A stretch of DNA of 43,196 nucleotides from Candidatus Aegiribacteria sp. (GTDB taxonomy: Bacteria > Fermentibacterota > Fermentibacteria > Fermentibacterales > JCC-6): contig JAUVLV010000019.1 in assembly GCA_030600545.1 (NCBI GenBank), positions 1-43,196 of the forward strand, given 5' to 3'. Within the stretch, counting starts at the first letter, position 1. Each line of letters opens with the position of its first letter. The translations under genes and the position numbers were made by a program. Under the pieces are notes generated by a model. That model ran no database searches, had not been told where the DNA came from, and was given only the letters and a program-made list of their open reading frames with translations. Positions 8,734 through 17,395 of the stretch are shown here, piece after piece.

Positions 8734-9417
8734 TCAAACCTTCCTCTCGAGTTTTTCCAACGCTTTCTCAGCAGCCTTTTCTCGGGCTGCTTTTCTGGTC
8801 AGTCCGATACCGGTTTCAGCTTCCTTCCCGGCAATACTTACAGTTACTGTAAAAACCGGGCTGTGATCGGGTCCCCGTCTGCCGGTAATCTTGTATTCAG
8901 GAAGTTTCATGCCTTTTGCCTGACAGTACTCCTGAAGACGGCTCCGGGCATCGGGCAAGGGGCCGTTATCAATAGACCGCTCCAGTATTTCCCTTGTAAC
9001 GAATTCCTTCGCCGACTCAAGACCTGAATCAATATATATTGCACCAATCAGAGACTCAATAACATCCGCTGCTATAGACTCTATTGCACTACCGGAACTC
9101 ACGAAACCTCTGCCTGTATGAACCCTTCTGTCAAGCCCCAGTCTTCTGCCATGTTTCGACAGATTTCCCTTTTGAACGATCCTTATCTTCCGTCTGGTCA
9201 GGTCTCCTTCCGATTCGTCAGGATATTCAGTAAGAAGATATTCCCTTGTTACAAGCTCCAGCACGGCATCACCCAGAAACTCCAGTCTTTCATAATCTTT
9301 GCCGGTACTTTCTTCGTTTATACTGGAACTGTGGGTAAGAGCTGCTTCAAGAAGGTCACTGTTGCCGAAATTGTATTTGATAATCTCCTCAGTCTCAGAC
9401 AGAGGATCCCCGGTCAT
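8734..9417 (-). CDS. rnc: Ribonuclease III
   Basis: The 227-residue protein has the RNase III signature YERLEFLGDAVLEL (about residues 42-55). The second acidic cluster AADVIESLIGAIYIDSG supplies the remaining metal ligands, and a C-terminal double-stranded RNA-binding domain (SRLQEYCQAKGMKLPEY to RKAAREKAAEKALEKL) follows. It cleaves double-stranded RNA in rRNA processing and mRNA turnover. A place just after fabF in the fab operon is common in bacteria. It lies 4 bases after the fabF stop. Confidence 0.97.
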   Translation of the reverse strand: MTGDPLSETEEIIKYNFGNSDLLEAALTHSSSINEESTGKDYERLEFLGDAVLELVTREYLLTEYPDESEGDLTRRKIRIVQKGNLSKHGRRLGLDRRVHTGRGFVSSGSAIESIAADVIESLIGAIYIDSGLESAKEFVTREILERSIDNGPLPDARSRLQEYCQAKGMKLPEYKITGRRGPDHSPVFTVTVSIAGKEAETGIGLTRKAAREKAAEKALEKLERKV

Positions 9418-9421
9418 AAGA

Positions 9422-10666
9422 TTACTTTCCTGAATACTTCTTAAGAGCGAGTGTTACATTATGCCCGCCAAACCCCAGAGAATTGGAAAGAGCGTATTCG
9501 ATAGAAACTTTTCTGGCTTCTCGAGGTATATAATCGAGATCGCAGCCTTCGCCAGGATTTTGCAGAGTGGCGGTGGGGGGCAGAATGCCATCTCTCAGCG
9601 CGAAAGCGGTGAAAATAGCCTCTACAGCACCGGCTGCGCCCAGCATATGCCCCGTAACTGATTTAGTGGATGAAACGGGTATTTTCATAGCGTTCTCTTT
9701 ACCAAATACTGTTTCTATGGCTTTTGATTCGTTGATATCATTCAGAACCGTAGATGTTCCGTGGGCATTTATATAATCCACATCCGACGGTTTAATCCCT
9801 GCATAATCAATGGCGATTTTCATAGCCCTGGCCGAACCTTCCCCGTTTTCGGCAGGTGCCGTGATGTGGAAAGCATCGCATGTCATACCTGAACCCGCAA
9901 CTTCAGCGATTATGTTCGCGCCGCGGTTCAGTGCATGTTCCATATCCTCAAGCATCACTACAGCTCCGCCTTCAGATAGAACGAAACCATCACGGTCTTG
10001 GTCGAAGGGGCGCGAAGCGGTTTTCGGGTCGTCGTTTCTCGTTGAAAGGGCTTTAAGCTGGCAGAATCCACCTACGCCGGTCAGTGTCAGCGGGGCTTCG
10101 GAACCACCCGCAAGAATAGCGTCCACTCTTCCCAGTTTAATCATGTCTGCGGCTATAGCTATTGCATGACCGCTGCTTGCGCAGGCGGTAACGGTGCATA
10201 GATTAAGTCCCTTTGCGCCGACATCAATACCGACTCTTCCGGCGGCTATATTGCTTATCATCATGGGACAGAAGAAAGGACTCATCCTGCTTACGCCGCG
10301 CTCCATTGCTATTTTATGCTCGCGTTCGAGAGTGGTAATACCGCCAATGCCGGAGCCTATGATAACACCAAGTCTTTCGGGTTCAATACTGTTTACAATA
10401 TCCGAATCCTCGTATGCTTCCCGGGCTGCTATCATGGCAAACTGTGTGTACCTGTCGATTCTTTTTGCAAGTTTCCTGTCGAAGTAATCCAGAGGATCGA
10501 AATCCTTTACCTCTCCGGCAATCTGACTTGTGAACTGCTCCGGATCAACGATGGTCATTCTCCGGATTCCGCTTCTGCCGGACAAAGCACCCTTCCAGTT
10601 TTCAGAAACCGTATTCCCGACAGGCCCGATAATGCCGGCGCCAGTGATTACAACACGTTTTTCCAT
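9422..10666 (-). CDS. fabF: 3-oxoacyl-[acyl-carrier-protein] synthase II
   Basis: The 414-residue thiolase-fold condensing enzyme has the KAS II catalytic triad: C162 in TACASSGHA, H302 in INAHGTSTVLND and H340 in TGHMLGAAGAVEA. It extends acyl-ACP with malonyl-ACP during fatty-acid elongation. It begins about 100 bases after acpP, a gap that holds a strong hairpin, and is followed directly by rnc. Length and motifs are normal for the family. Confidence 0.97.
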   Translation of the reverse strand: MEKRVVITGAGIIGPVGNTVSENWKGALSGRSGIRRMTIVDPEQFTSQIAGEVKDFDPLDYFDRKLAKRIDRYTQFAMIAAREAYEDSDIVNSIEPERLGVIIGSGIGGITTLEREHKIAMERGVSRMSPFFCPMMISNIAAGRVGIDVGAKGLNLCTVTACASSGHAIAIAADMIKLGRVDAILAGGSEAPLTLTGVGGFCQLKALSTRNDDPKTASRPFDQDRDGFVLSEGGAVVMLEDMEHALNRGANIIAEVAGSGMTCDAFHITAPAENGEGSARAMKIAIDYAGIKPSDVDYINAHGTSTVLNDINESKAIETVFGKENAMKIPVSSTKSVTGHMLGAAGAVEAIFTAFALRDGILPPTATLQNPGEGCDLDYIPREARKVSIEYALSNSLGFGGHNVTLALKKYSGK

Positions 10667-10719
10667 AGAATCACTCCCCTGTCTTTAAACATAGTATTAT
10701 GTAATCCATCTTATAGTAC

Positions 10720-10747
10720 CGCACCGCAGTAAATCCACTGCGGTGCG
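10720..10747 (-). promoter_or_regulatory. Strong hairpin between acpP and fabF (processing or attenuation element)
   Basis: CGCACCGCAGT (10720-10730) and ACTGCGGTGCG (10737-10747) are perfect 11-bp complements with a 6-base loop. On the minus strand the stem is not followed by a U-run (the next bases are GTACTATAAG), so it is not a classical terminator. It lies just downstream of acpP, the gene needing most product, and could protect the acpP 3' end, partly reduce read-through, or be an RNase III site. RNase III is encoded two genes downstream. Confidence 0.6.
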
Positions 10748-10769
10748 TTTCAATTACTGGATTCACCAA

Positions 10770-11009
10770 TTAATTGTCGAGATCTTTATTCTTCAAATAC
10801 TCGACAACTTTGCCAACCGTGGTAAGCTTGGTTGCTTCATCTTCATCAATGCGGAGCCCAAAGGCATCTTCAAAGCCCATGATGAGTTCGTACTGGTCAA
10901 TGGAATCGGCACCGAGGTCGGTATCGAACTGAGCTTCCATCGTTACCTGCTCGGGTTTGACTCCCAGCTTATCGATTATGATTTCGGTTACACGGGTTTC
11001 AAGTGACAT
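10770..11009 (-). CDS. acpP: Acyl carrier protein
   Basis: The 79-residue acidic helical protein carries the 4'-phosphopantetheine site at S36 in LGADSIDQYEL; the usual motif is DSLD, so isoleucine replaces leucine. It shuttles acyl chains for FabH, FabG, FabF and PlsX, all encoded around it. The start has a good ribosome site (AGGAAT) in the 14-base gap after fabG. Confidence 0.96.
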   Translation of the reverse strand: MSLETRVTEIIIDKLGVKPEQVTMEAQFDTDLGADSIDQYELIMGFEDAFGLRIDEDEATKLTTVGKVVEYLKNKDLDN

Positions 11010-11023
11010 ATTCTATTCCTTTC

Positions 11024-11749
11024 TCACGTTGTAAGTCCACCATCTACCGGAAGTACTATTCCGGTAATATAAGAAGAAACATCATTAAGTAGAAAATGCA
11101 CGGCATCAGCAATATTTTCAGGCTGACCCATTCTCTTTACTGGAACCCTGCTTGCATAATCTTCCCTGACCTCTTTAGAAAGTTCTCTGGTCATTTCCGT
11201 TTCGATAAATCCAGGAGCTATTGCGTTCACCCGGATATTGCGAGCGGCAAATTCCCTCGAGAGGGCTCTGGTTAAACCAATAAGACCAGCTTTTGTGGAT
11301 ACGTAATTAGCCTGTCCAGCCGCCCCCAGTAAAGCAACTACCGAAGAAATATTAACAATGGATCCTTCCTTCTGACGGAGCATCAAGCGGGAGAACGCCC
11401 TGCACATCAAGAAAGCACCTGTAAGATTCACGTTGAGGACAATATCCCAGTCACTTTTTTTCATTCGCATAATGAGACCATCACGTGTTATTCCCGCATT
11501 GTTTACAAGGCCGAATACAGAACCCAGTTCTTTTTCGATCCTCCCGGATACATCTTTGACAGCATCTTCATCTGTTACGTCAAGAATCCAGGGGCTGAAA
11601 GCATCTCCGAGTTTACCGGATGCTGCCATTAGATCATCCTCAAGAACATCGCACCCGGCCACCGACCATCCGGAACTGACAAGCTTCCTGGAAATAGAAT
11701 ACCCGATACCCCTCGCGGCACCTGTCACAACTGCAATTCTGTTCATCAT
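11024..11749 (-). CDS. fabG: 3-oxoacyl-[acyl-carrier-protein] reductase
   Basis: The 241-residue short-chain dehydrogenase has the NADPH-binding TGAARGIG (residues 9-16), NNAG, and the catalytic Ser (S135 or S136), Y149 and K153 (NYVSTKAG). It reduces 3-oxoacyl-ACP in fatty-acid synthesis. Two consecutive ATG codons are possible starts, preceded by GGGGG. It follows fabH directly; the fabD gene that usually separates fabH and fabG is missing. Confidence 0.96.
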   Translation of the reverse strand: MMNRIAVVTGAARGIGYSISRKLVSSGWSVAGCDVLEDDLMAASGKLGDAFSPWILDVTDEDAVKDVSGRIEKELGSVFGLVNNAGITRDGLIMRMKKSDWDIVLNVNLTGAFLMCRAFSRLMLRQKEGSIVNISSVVALLGAAGQANYVSTKAGLIGLTRALSREFAARNIRVNAIAPGFIETEMTRELSKEVREDYASRVPVKRMGQPENIADAVHFLLNDVSSYITGIVLPVDGGLTT

Positions 11750-11765
11750 TACCCCCTGTCAGTTC

Positions 11766-12749
11766 CTACCAGTGCAGTATCATCCCGCCCCATGTTAGTC
11801 CAGCACCAAATGCCGCGAGAACAACAGTGCTTGTTTCTTTTATCGTGTTATCCCTCACAGCCTCATCAAGCGCCATTGGAATGGTAGCGGCAGATGTATT
11901 GCCATACTTCTGAATATTTATATAAACCTGTTCCGGCTTAAGTTCAAGTGCCCTGGCAGTTGCGTCGATTATTCTCAGATTCGCCTGATGAGATACAAGA
12001 AGATCAACGTCCTTTTTCTCCGTTCCATCCATCTTAAGGGCTTCCATACATGAATCATGCATCGTCCTTACGGCATACTTGAAAATCCTGGCACCATTCA
12101 TATGAATGGTATGTTCCATATTATCAACAGTTTCATGCGAAGCGGGCTTCTTCGACCCTCCTGCAGGCTGAAAAAGGTGTTTACCCATGGAGCCATCACT
12201 GCCCCAGTGCCAGCCTCCAAGCCTTCCTCCGGGCCCTTCTGAAGATACCGCAACTGCTCCAGCGCCATCCCCAAAAAGGATGCAGCTCGACCTGTCGGTC
12301 CAGTTGGTAATTTTGGTCAGGCAGTCGGCGCCCACTATTATCATCCTGTCCATCATTCCCGATTCAATGAATGCCTTTGCCTGCACCAGTCCGTAGATAA
12401 AGGCGGTGCACCCGGCTTCAAAATCGTAGGCGGGAATATTTTTCATCCCGAGCTTGTCAGCCACTATTGCTGCAGTTGATGGAAAATAGTAATCAGGTGT
12501 AACAGTACCAACAATGATGCCCTGAACGTCCTCCGGTTCCCATCCAGCCATTTCTATGGCATTTTTAACAGCTACGGTCACCAGATCGGAGGTTGCTGTG
12601 GAATCGTCGGTTTTCCGGCGTTCCTTTATGCCCGTCATTTTGACAATCCACTCATCGGTAGTATCAACGATCTTCTCAAGATCGGCATTTGTTAGCACTC
12701 CATCCGGGACATTATGCCCTGTTCCAACGATATATGCGTTCCTGCTCAC
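11766..12749 (-). CDS. fabH: 3-oxoacyl-[acyl-carrier-protein] synthase III
   Basis: The 327-residue enzyme has the FabH catalytic residues C114 (EAGCTAFIYG), H254 (LVSHQANLRIID) and N284 (KYGNTSAATIP), with the C-terminal GAGLTWGG. It starts fatty-acid synthesis by condensing an acyl-CoA with malonyl-ACP. Its start codon overlaps the plsX stop (ATGA), so the two are translationally coupled. Confidence 0.97.
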   Translation of the reverse strand: MSRNAYIVGTGHNVPDGVLTNADLEKIVDTTDEWIVKMTGIKERRKTDDSTATSDLVTVAVKNAIEMAGWEPEDVQGIIVGTVTPDYYFPSTAAIVADKLGMKNIPAYDFEAGCTAFIYGLVQAKAFIESGMMDRMIIVGADCLTKITNWTDRSSCILFGDGAGAVAVSSEGPGGRLGGWHWGSDGSMGKHLFQPAGGSKKPASHETVDNMEHTIHMNGARIFKYAVRTMHDSCMEALKMDGTEKKDVDLLVSHQANLRIIDATARALELKPEQVYINIQKYGNTSAATIPMALDEAVRDNTIKETSTVVLAAFGAGLTWGGMILHW

Positions 12750-13801
12750 TTTTTCTCCAATCTCAAGTTATCAAAATTATGAATCTCCTGTTTGATCATG
12801 TCGCTGACCCCGCTTCTATAGAAATCGCATGCGGCAACCATAGCATTCCTTATCGCCTTCGAGGTGCTGCTGCCATGAGCCACTATTGAAACTCCGTTCA
12901 GACCGAGCAATGGTGCTCCACCGTATTCGGCTGAATCAAGCCTTTCCCACAATTTAGAAAACGAATGCCTCATAAGAAGAAAACCAGCCCTTGAAGCCCA
13001 ATGGCGTCTCATCTCAAGGTAGAGTGACCCTCCCACCAGATCGGCTATTGATTCAAAGGTTTTAAGAAGAATGTTACCCACAAATCCATCGCATATAACA
13101 ACATCGGCCTCGCCCTTGAGTATGCCGTCACCTTCTATGTTCCCGAGGAAGTTCAGTCTGGAGTCTTTCAGCATTCCGTAAACATCCTGAATCACGGATG
13201 GGCCCTTGGTTCTTTCATTGCCTACGTTCAGGAGTGAAACCCTCGGGTTTTCTATACCGAAGACACACTTTGAATATACCTCACCCATAAGGGCAAACTG
13301 AAACAGTTGTCTTGCGTTGCATCCAACGTTGGCACCAACATCCAGTACTACCGTAGGGTTGTTCTGAGTTGGCAGCGTAGCGGCTATTGCAGGCCTGGGA
13401 ACACCTTCTATTCTTCCGAGGGCGAAGAGGCTGGCAGCCATCATGGCTCCGGTATTACCCGGGCTTACCATGGCCTGTACCAGGCCTTTCTTCTGAAGCC
13501 CGGCCATAACAACCATTGAACTGTCCGGTTTGTTCTTGATGGCTTCGGCTGGATGGTCGTTCATTGTAATAACCTGTGAAGCATGCTGAATGGATAAAGG
13601 TAGTTTAGCCCCGCCGCTGCGGGACAAAAGCCTCGACAGAATATCTCTGTCACCGACAAGCTTGATGGCTACATTTTCCGTAACAGATTTTTTGCAATCT
13701 CTGAAGAACTGGACAACCCCCTGGACAATGACAGAAGGGCCGTAATCCCCCCCCATCGCATCAACAGCAATAGTTAGCGGTTCAGACACCTTCGGAACCA
13801 T
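12746..13801 (-). CDS. plsX: Phosphate acyltransferase PlsX
   Basis: The 351-residue protein begins with the PlsX signature AVDAMGGDYGPSVIVQG. It includes NDHPAEAIKNKPDSS, SPGNTGAMMAAS, LLNVGNERTKG and CDGFVGNILLKT. It makes acyl-phosphate from acyl-ACP, the donor for PlsY in phospholipid synthesis. It follows rpmF by 27 bases, in the conserved DUF177-rpmF-plsX-fab order. Confidence 0.96.
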   Translation of the reverse strand: MVPKVSEPLTIAVDAMGGDYGPSVIVQGVVQFFRDCKKSVTENVAIKLVGDRDILSRLLSRSGGAKLPLSIQHASQVITMNDHPAEAIKNKPDSSMVVMAGLQKKGLVQAMVSPGNTGAMMAASLFALGRIEGVPRPAIAATLPTQNNPTVVLDVGANVGCNARQLFQFALMGEVYSKCVFGIENPRVSLLNVGNERTKGPSVIQDVYGMLKDSRLNFLGNIEGDGILKGEADVVICDGFVGNILLKTFESIADLVGGSLYLEMRRHWASRAGFLLMRHSFSKLWERLDSAEYGGAPLLGLNGVSIVAHGSSTSKAIRNAMVAACDFYRSGVSDMIKQEIHNFDNLRLEKK

Positions 13802-13828
13802 TTAATCCGGAATCAGCTTTCAGAACTA

Positions 13829-14011
13829 TTACTCCTCTTTAGGTTCGATGACCTGTCTGCCATCGTAAAATCCGCAGTGCCTGCATACCCTGTGCGGTAT
13901 TCTGGGTTCACCGCACTGGGGACAGATACTTGTAGATTTTTCCTTCAGAGCATCATTTGCTCTGCGTTTATCTCTTCTTGTGGATGAATGTCTTCTTTTT
14001 GGTACCGGCAT
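13829..14011 (-). CDS. rpmF: Large ribosomal subunit protein bL32
   Basis: The protein is 60 residues from the ATG at 14011 ([19 protein letters not shown]), which is preceded by AGAAGGAA. A longer frame from 14038 adds nine residues that do not belong to the bL32 family and has a poorer ribosome site. Two CxxC pairs (CPQCG and CRHCG) form the zinc ribbon. It sits between DUF177 and plsX, as in many bacteria. Confidence 0.96.
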   Translation of the reverse strand: MPVPKRRHSSTRRDKRRANDALKEKSTSICPQCGEPRIPHRVCRHCGFYDGRQVIEPKEE

Positions 14012-14091
14012 AGTTCCTTCTCTTTCGCTGGAGGTCATCTGAATGACAATTATTGTTTAATCTGAAAAAAGAATAACAATCCAGAATATAC

Positions 14092-14520
14092 TCAATTATA
14101 ACATATTCCGTCACAGTCAGGCGAGCACAGAGGTTTACCTGGAATTGAGAGTAGAATCGCTTCCCTTACAGCATCAAGTATACAAAGCTCACCGGATTGT
14201 GGTACTATCTCCCTTTCCTGTTCGCCTGAAGGATCAAACTCCCAGGTATACTCCCGATGGATAGCCTCACAGATATTGAACAGCATAGGCTCCAGGCATC
14301 TTGCGCAGGGGGTTTTAAAGTCCGCATTCAGCCTGCCGCTGCACAGAACGATGCTATCTCCATAATCCACTGACAGTTCAAGGGTAGCCTCATCGTCTGC
14401 CGGCTCCGCCCCGTCAATATCCCAGTTAATTTTGTCAAGAGGTATAATGAAACTTCCACTGTTCATGCCGCGGGAAAGACTCCTCATACTGATAACGAGT
14501 TTCTCTGGATCAAGTATCAT
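14092..14520 (-). CDS. DUF177 (YceD-like) protein
   Basis: The 142-residue protein shows the DUF177 pattern: a C-x-x-C pair in TPCARCLEPM, an acidic middle, and the C-terminal cysteine cluster CSPDCDGICYN. Members are linked with 23S rRNA accumulation and are nearly always encoded upstream of rpmF, as here. Its start overlaps the phosphohexomutase stop (ATGA). Confidence 0.92.
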   Translation of the reverse strand: MILDPEKLVISMRSLSRGMNSGSFIIPLDKINWDIDGAEPADDEATLELSVDYGDSIVLCSGRLNADFKTPCARCLEPMLFNICEAIHREYTWEFDPSGEQEREIVPQSGELCILDAVREAILLSIPGKPLCSPDCDGICYN

Positions 14521-15917
14521 TGCGCGCCCATCATTTCACGGAATCCTGTAACAACTTTCTTCATAATTGAATCCACTTCATCCTGCGAATCTGACTGGAC
14601 ATATATTCTTGCCAGCGGTTCCGTACCGGAAAGCCTGATAAGTATCCAATCGCCGTTTTTCATAATCATCCTTACTCCATCGGTCCGGTCTATGGAATCA
14701 ACTGAAATTCCAGTGATTTCCGATGGATCCGAATCAAAATATTCCTTCGTAAGGTGCTGCGTTAGAATGTCGTCAAGACGAAGGTCCGTTCTTGAAATAT
14801 GAACCCTGCCATATTTTTTCCAGAGGTCATCGAGCTGCGCGGCAAGACCTTTGCGCCTGGCGCAAACCATTTCTGATGCAAGGAGGCATGCCAGAATCCC
14901 GTCCTTTTCAGGAACGTGATCCGCAATTGACAGGCCACCGCTTTCTTCGCCGGCGAGAATCACATTCCCTTCCAGCATCCTGGCACCAAGGTACTTGAAA
15001 CCTACAGGAGTAATCTCGGTTTCCAGTCCATGGGTCGAAGCGACTCTGTCAAGAAGGCTGCTGGTGGTAACAGATCTGACTGCAAGTCCAGTGTAACCTT
15101 TGGTTTCTATAAGATATTCGAGAAGAAGGGGGAGAAAATCATGCGGTGAAACAAAATTACCGTTTTCATCGATTATTCCGAAACGGTCGGCATCACCGTC
15201 GGTAGCCACCCCAAGCGAAGCTCCACTGGAAAGCACCTGCAGGGCCAGATCGGCAGTACCGCTTTCCCCTGGTTCAGGATGCTGCCTGCCTGCAAACAGA
15301 GGGTCTCTCGCCCCGTTCAATACTCGAACTGCAGCACCCAGATCCACTAGAATTCGGTCAAGAAGGCCCGATCCAGCACCTGAGAAAGCATCGTAAACAA
15401 CTTTCAAGCCGCTGTTTCTGAAGGCTTCAACGTTCAGATACTTCAGAATATCCTGTGAATAATCCCTTTCAAGATTGGAAGTAATCACAGAACCGGAGCC
15501 ATTTTCCGGCTTTCCCCCTTCTTCTATGATTCTCTCAATTGAAGCTGTTAAAGCACTGTCAGCGGGACCGCCATGCCAGGGACTGAACTTTATCCCGTTG
15601 TAAAGGGGAGGATTATGGCTTGCGGTAAAGTTGATAACGCCGCCATGACCACCCTTTCTACAGGCATGGGAAAGAACAGGTGTCGGGCATGGACCCCCGG
15701 CAAGCAGAACATTAAACCCGTAACCGGCCATACGCTCTGCGGTAGCCTCAGAGAGTTCTGGAGATAGGAAACGGCAATCTCCTCCGATTACTATACTATC
15801 CCGTCCCTCATTTTTCAGCTGCAGTCCAATTGCGTCCGCTACCCGGTTGACTCTATCCCAGGTGAACTCCCGAGCTATGATACCCCGCCAGCCGGAAGTT
15901 CCGAATTTAATCTTCAT
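14517..15917 (-). CDS. Phosphoglucomutase/phosphomannomutase family protein
   Basis: The 466-residue alpha-D-phosphohexomutase has all four loops: FGTSGWRGI (N-terminus), phosphoserine S100 in FTASHNPP, metal site DGDADR, sugar loop AGEESGGLS and phosphate loop RLSGTEPLARIY. It interconverts hexose 1- and 6-phosphates. In this position the obvious options are supply of glucose-6-phosphate (the substrate of the Ino1 encoded nearby), sugar nucleotides, or a GlmM role; motifs do not decide. It overlaps the protease gene by one base and DUF177 by four. Confidence 0.93.
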   Translation of the reverse strand: MKIKFGTSGWRGIIAREFTWDRVNRVADAIGLQLKNEGRDSIVIGGDCRFLSPELSEATAERMAGYGFNVLLAGGPCPTPVLSHACRKGGHGGVINFTASHNPPLYNGIKFSPWHGGPADSALTASIERIIEEGGKPENGSGSVITSNLERDYSQDILKYLNVEAFRNSGLKVVYDAFSGAGSGLLDRILVDLGAAVRVLNGARDPLFAGRQHPEPGESGTADLALQVLSSGASLGVATDGDADRFGIIDENGNFVSPHDFLPLLLEYLIETKGYTGLAVRSVTTSSLLDRVASTHGLETEITPVGFKYLGARMLEGNVILAGEESGGLSIADHVPEKDGILACLLASEMVCARRKGLAAQLDDLWKKYGRVHISRTDLRLDDILTQHLTKEYFDSDPSEITGISVDSIDRTDGVRMIMKNGDWILIRLSGTEPLARIYVQSDSQDEVDSIMKKVVTGFREMMGAQ

Positions 15918-17395
15918 TATTCTCCATCTCTGAAATACTGCAGAGCTCTCTGAACGGTTTCATCATGCGGAGTCATCATTCTATGGTACATCTCTCGATC
16001 CCAGGATCTTGAGGCGATTTCCGCGAAAAGCGCTTTTTCTATATAAAACAGATTATCTTCGAATTCGCCATCTTCCCATTCGAAATCCTCTTCGCTGAGA
16101 TAACTCCTGAAATCAGCAACGCAAGTACTGTCGGGCCAGAAATCGTCTTGAATTTCATGCTCGAGAACGTAATCAGTAGCGTACTTGAAAAATATCGAAC
16201 CTGTGAAAAGTTCAATGGGAAGTGAGCCGGATATCTCACTGAACTCCATCGTTATATCGGGTACTATCCCCCAGGTTACCAGGGAATCTTCCTCGACAAT
16301 TTCACCGAAGTCATCGTTCATGGTTCTGTCAATGCTTCTCCCATTGGGAGTGAAATATCTGGCAGTAGTAAGTTTAACGCCGTAATGCCCGAGATTCGGA
16401 AATTCGCCTAGATCCATCAAAGTCTGAACGGATCCCTTTCCGAACGTTCTGGTTCCTATAAGTATTGCGGCATCGTTATCCTGCAACGCACCGGCTACTA
16501 TCTCCGACGAACTTGCGCTTCCTCCATCCACCAGAACAACAAGATTTCCTTTGAAAATCATTCCGCTGCTTGTGAAATAATTATCTTCGCCTACCGCGTT
16601 TCCCCTGGTTGATACTACCAGTGTACCGGACGGAAGAAAATAATCAGCAACCTCCACTGCTGCAGTAAAGAGACCTCCCGGATTACCTCTAAGATCGAAT
16701 ATCAGATTTTCAGCATCCTCACTGACAAGGTTCCGCAGAACACCCCTGACTTCCTTAGTAGTCTCTTCGCCAAACCTGGAAAGGCGTATATATCCAGTTT
16801 CATCATCGATCATGAATCCTGCGGTAACCGAGGGAAGATCTACAACATCCCGCTCTATTCTAAAGTCAAGAGAATCCTGCAGTCCCGGTCGTACAACGGT
16901 AAGATCAACCGTACTCCCCCTGGGACCTCTTATCTGCATAACAGCTTCAGTTGTTGTTATGCCCTCCGTTGAACTCCCATCGATTTCAACGATTTTATCC
17001 CCGGCTTTCATTCCGGCCCTGAACGCTGGAGTACCCTCAACGGGTGAAATAACCGTCAGCCATTCATCCCTGATACCTATGGTTATTCCAACCCCTTCGA
17101 AAGAACCTGACAGTTGAATACGGAGATTCTCGTAGTCCTCGGGACTGAGTAAAATACTGTTAGGATCAAGTGATTCCAGCATTCCTCTCAGAGCGGCCTC
17201 TATAAGCTCCTGGGAATTCACGGAATCAACATATGTGACGGATGTTCTTGAAAACACGTCCATGAACAGCTCCAGAGAGGAATTCGTAGAAACTTCATCG
17301 AACGCTATGGCGGAGGGAAGAATCATCAATCCACCGGAAATCAGAAGCCCGGCAGCAAGTACAATAGTAATCCATTCTGGCAGGAATTTTCTCAT
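15917..17395 (-). CDS. S41 family C-terminal processing protease with PDZ domain
   Basis: The 492-residue protein has an N-terminal membrane anchor or signal (ITIVLAAGLLISGGLMIL). A PDZ domain covers about residues 95-170 (GSFEGVGITIG, FRAGMKAGDKIVEIDG). The S41 protease core has catalytic S295 in GGSASSSEI and K320 in GTRTFGKGSVQ, spaced 25 residues as in known CtpA enzymes. It would degrade or trim proteins in the periplasm. The roughly 100 acidic residues after the core are an extra C-terminal region. It lies 0-1 bases from both neighbours, so it is fully embedded in the operon. Confidence 0.94.
   Translation of the reverse strand: MRKFLPEWITIVLAAGLLISGGLMILPSAIAFDEVSTNSSLELFMDVFSRTSVTYVDSVNSQELIEAALRGMLESLDPNSILLSPEDYENLRIQLSGSFEGVGITIGIRDEWLTVISPVEGTPAFRAGMKAGDKIVEIDGSSTEGITTTEAVMQIRGPRGSTVDLTVVRPGLQDSLDFRIERDVVDLPSVTAGFMIDDETGYIRLSRFGEETTKEVRGVLRNLVSEDAENLIFDLRGNPGGLFTAAVEVADYFLPSGTLVVSTRGNAVGEDNYFTSSGMIFKGNLVVLVDGGSASSSEIVAGALQDNDAAILIGTRTFGKGSVQTLMDLGEFPNLGHYGVKLTTARYFTPNGRSIDRTMNDDFGEIVEEDSLVTWGIVPDITMEFSEISGSLPIELFTGSIFFKYATDYVLEHEIQDDFWPDSTCVADFRSYLSEEDFEWEDGEFEDNLFYIEKALFAEIASRSWDREMYHRMMTPHDETVQRALQYFRDGE

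Noticed and set aside
14012-14038. Longer bL32 start
   Set aside because: The extra nine residues are foreign to the family; the internal ATG has the better ribosome site and gives the canonical PVPKRRHS start.
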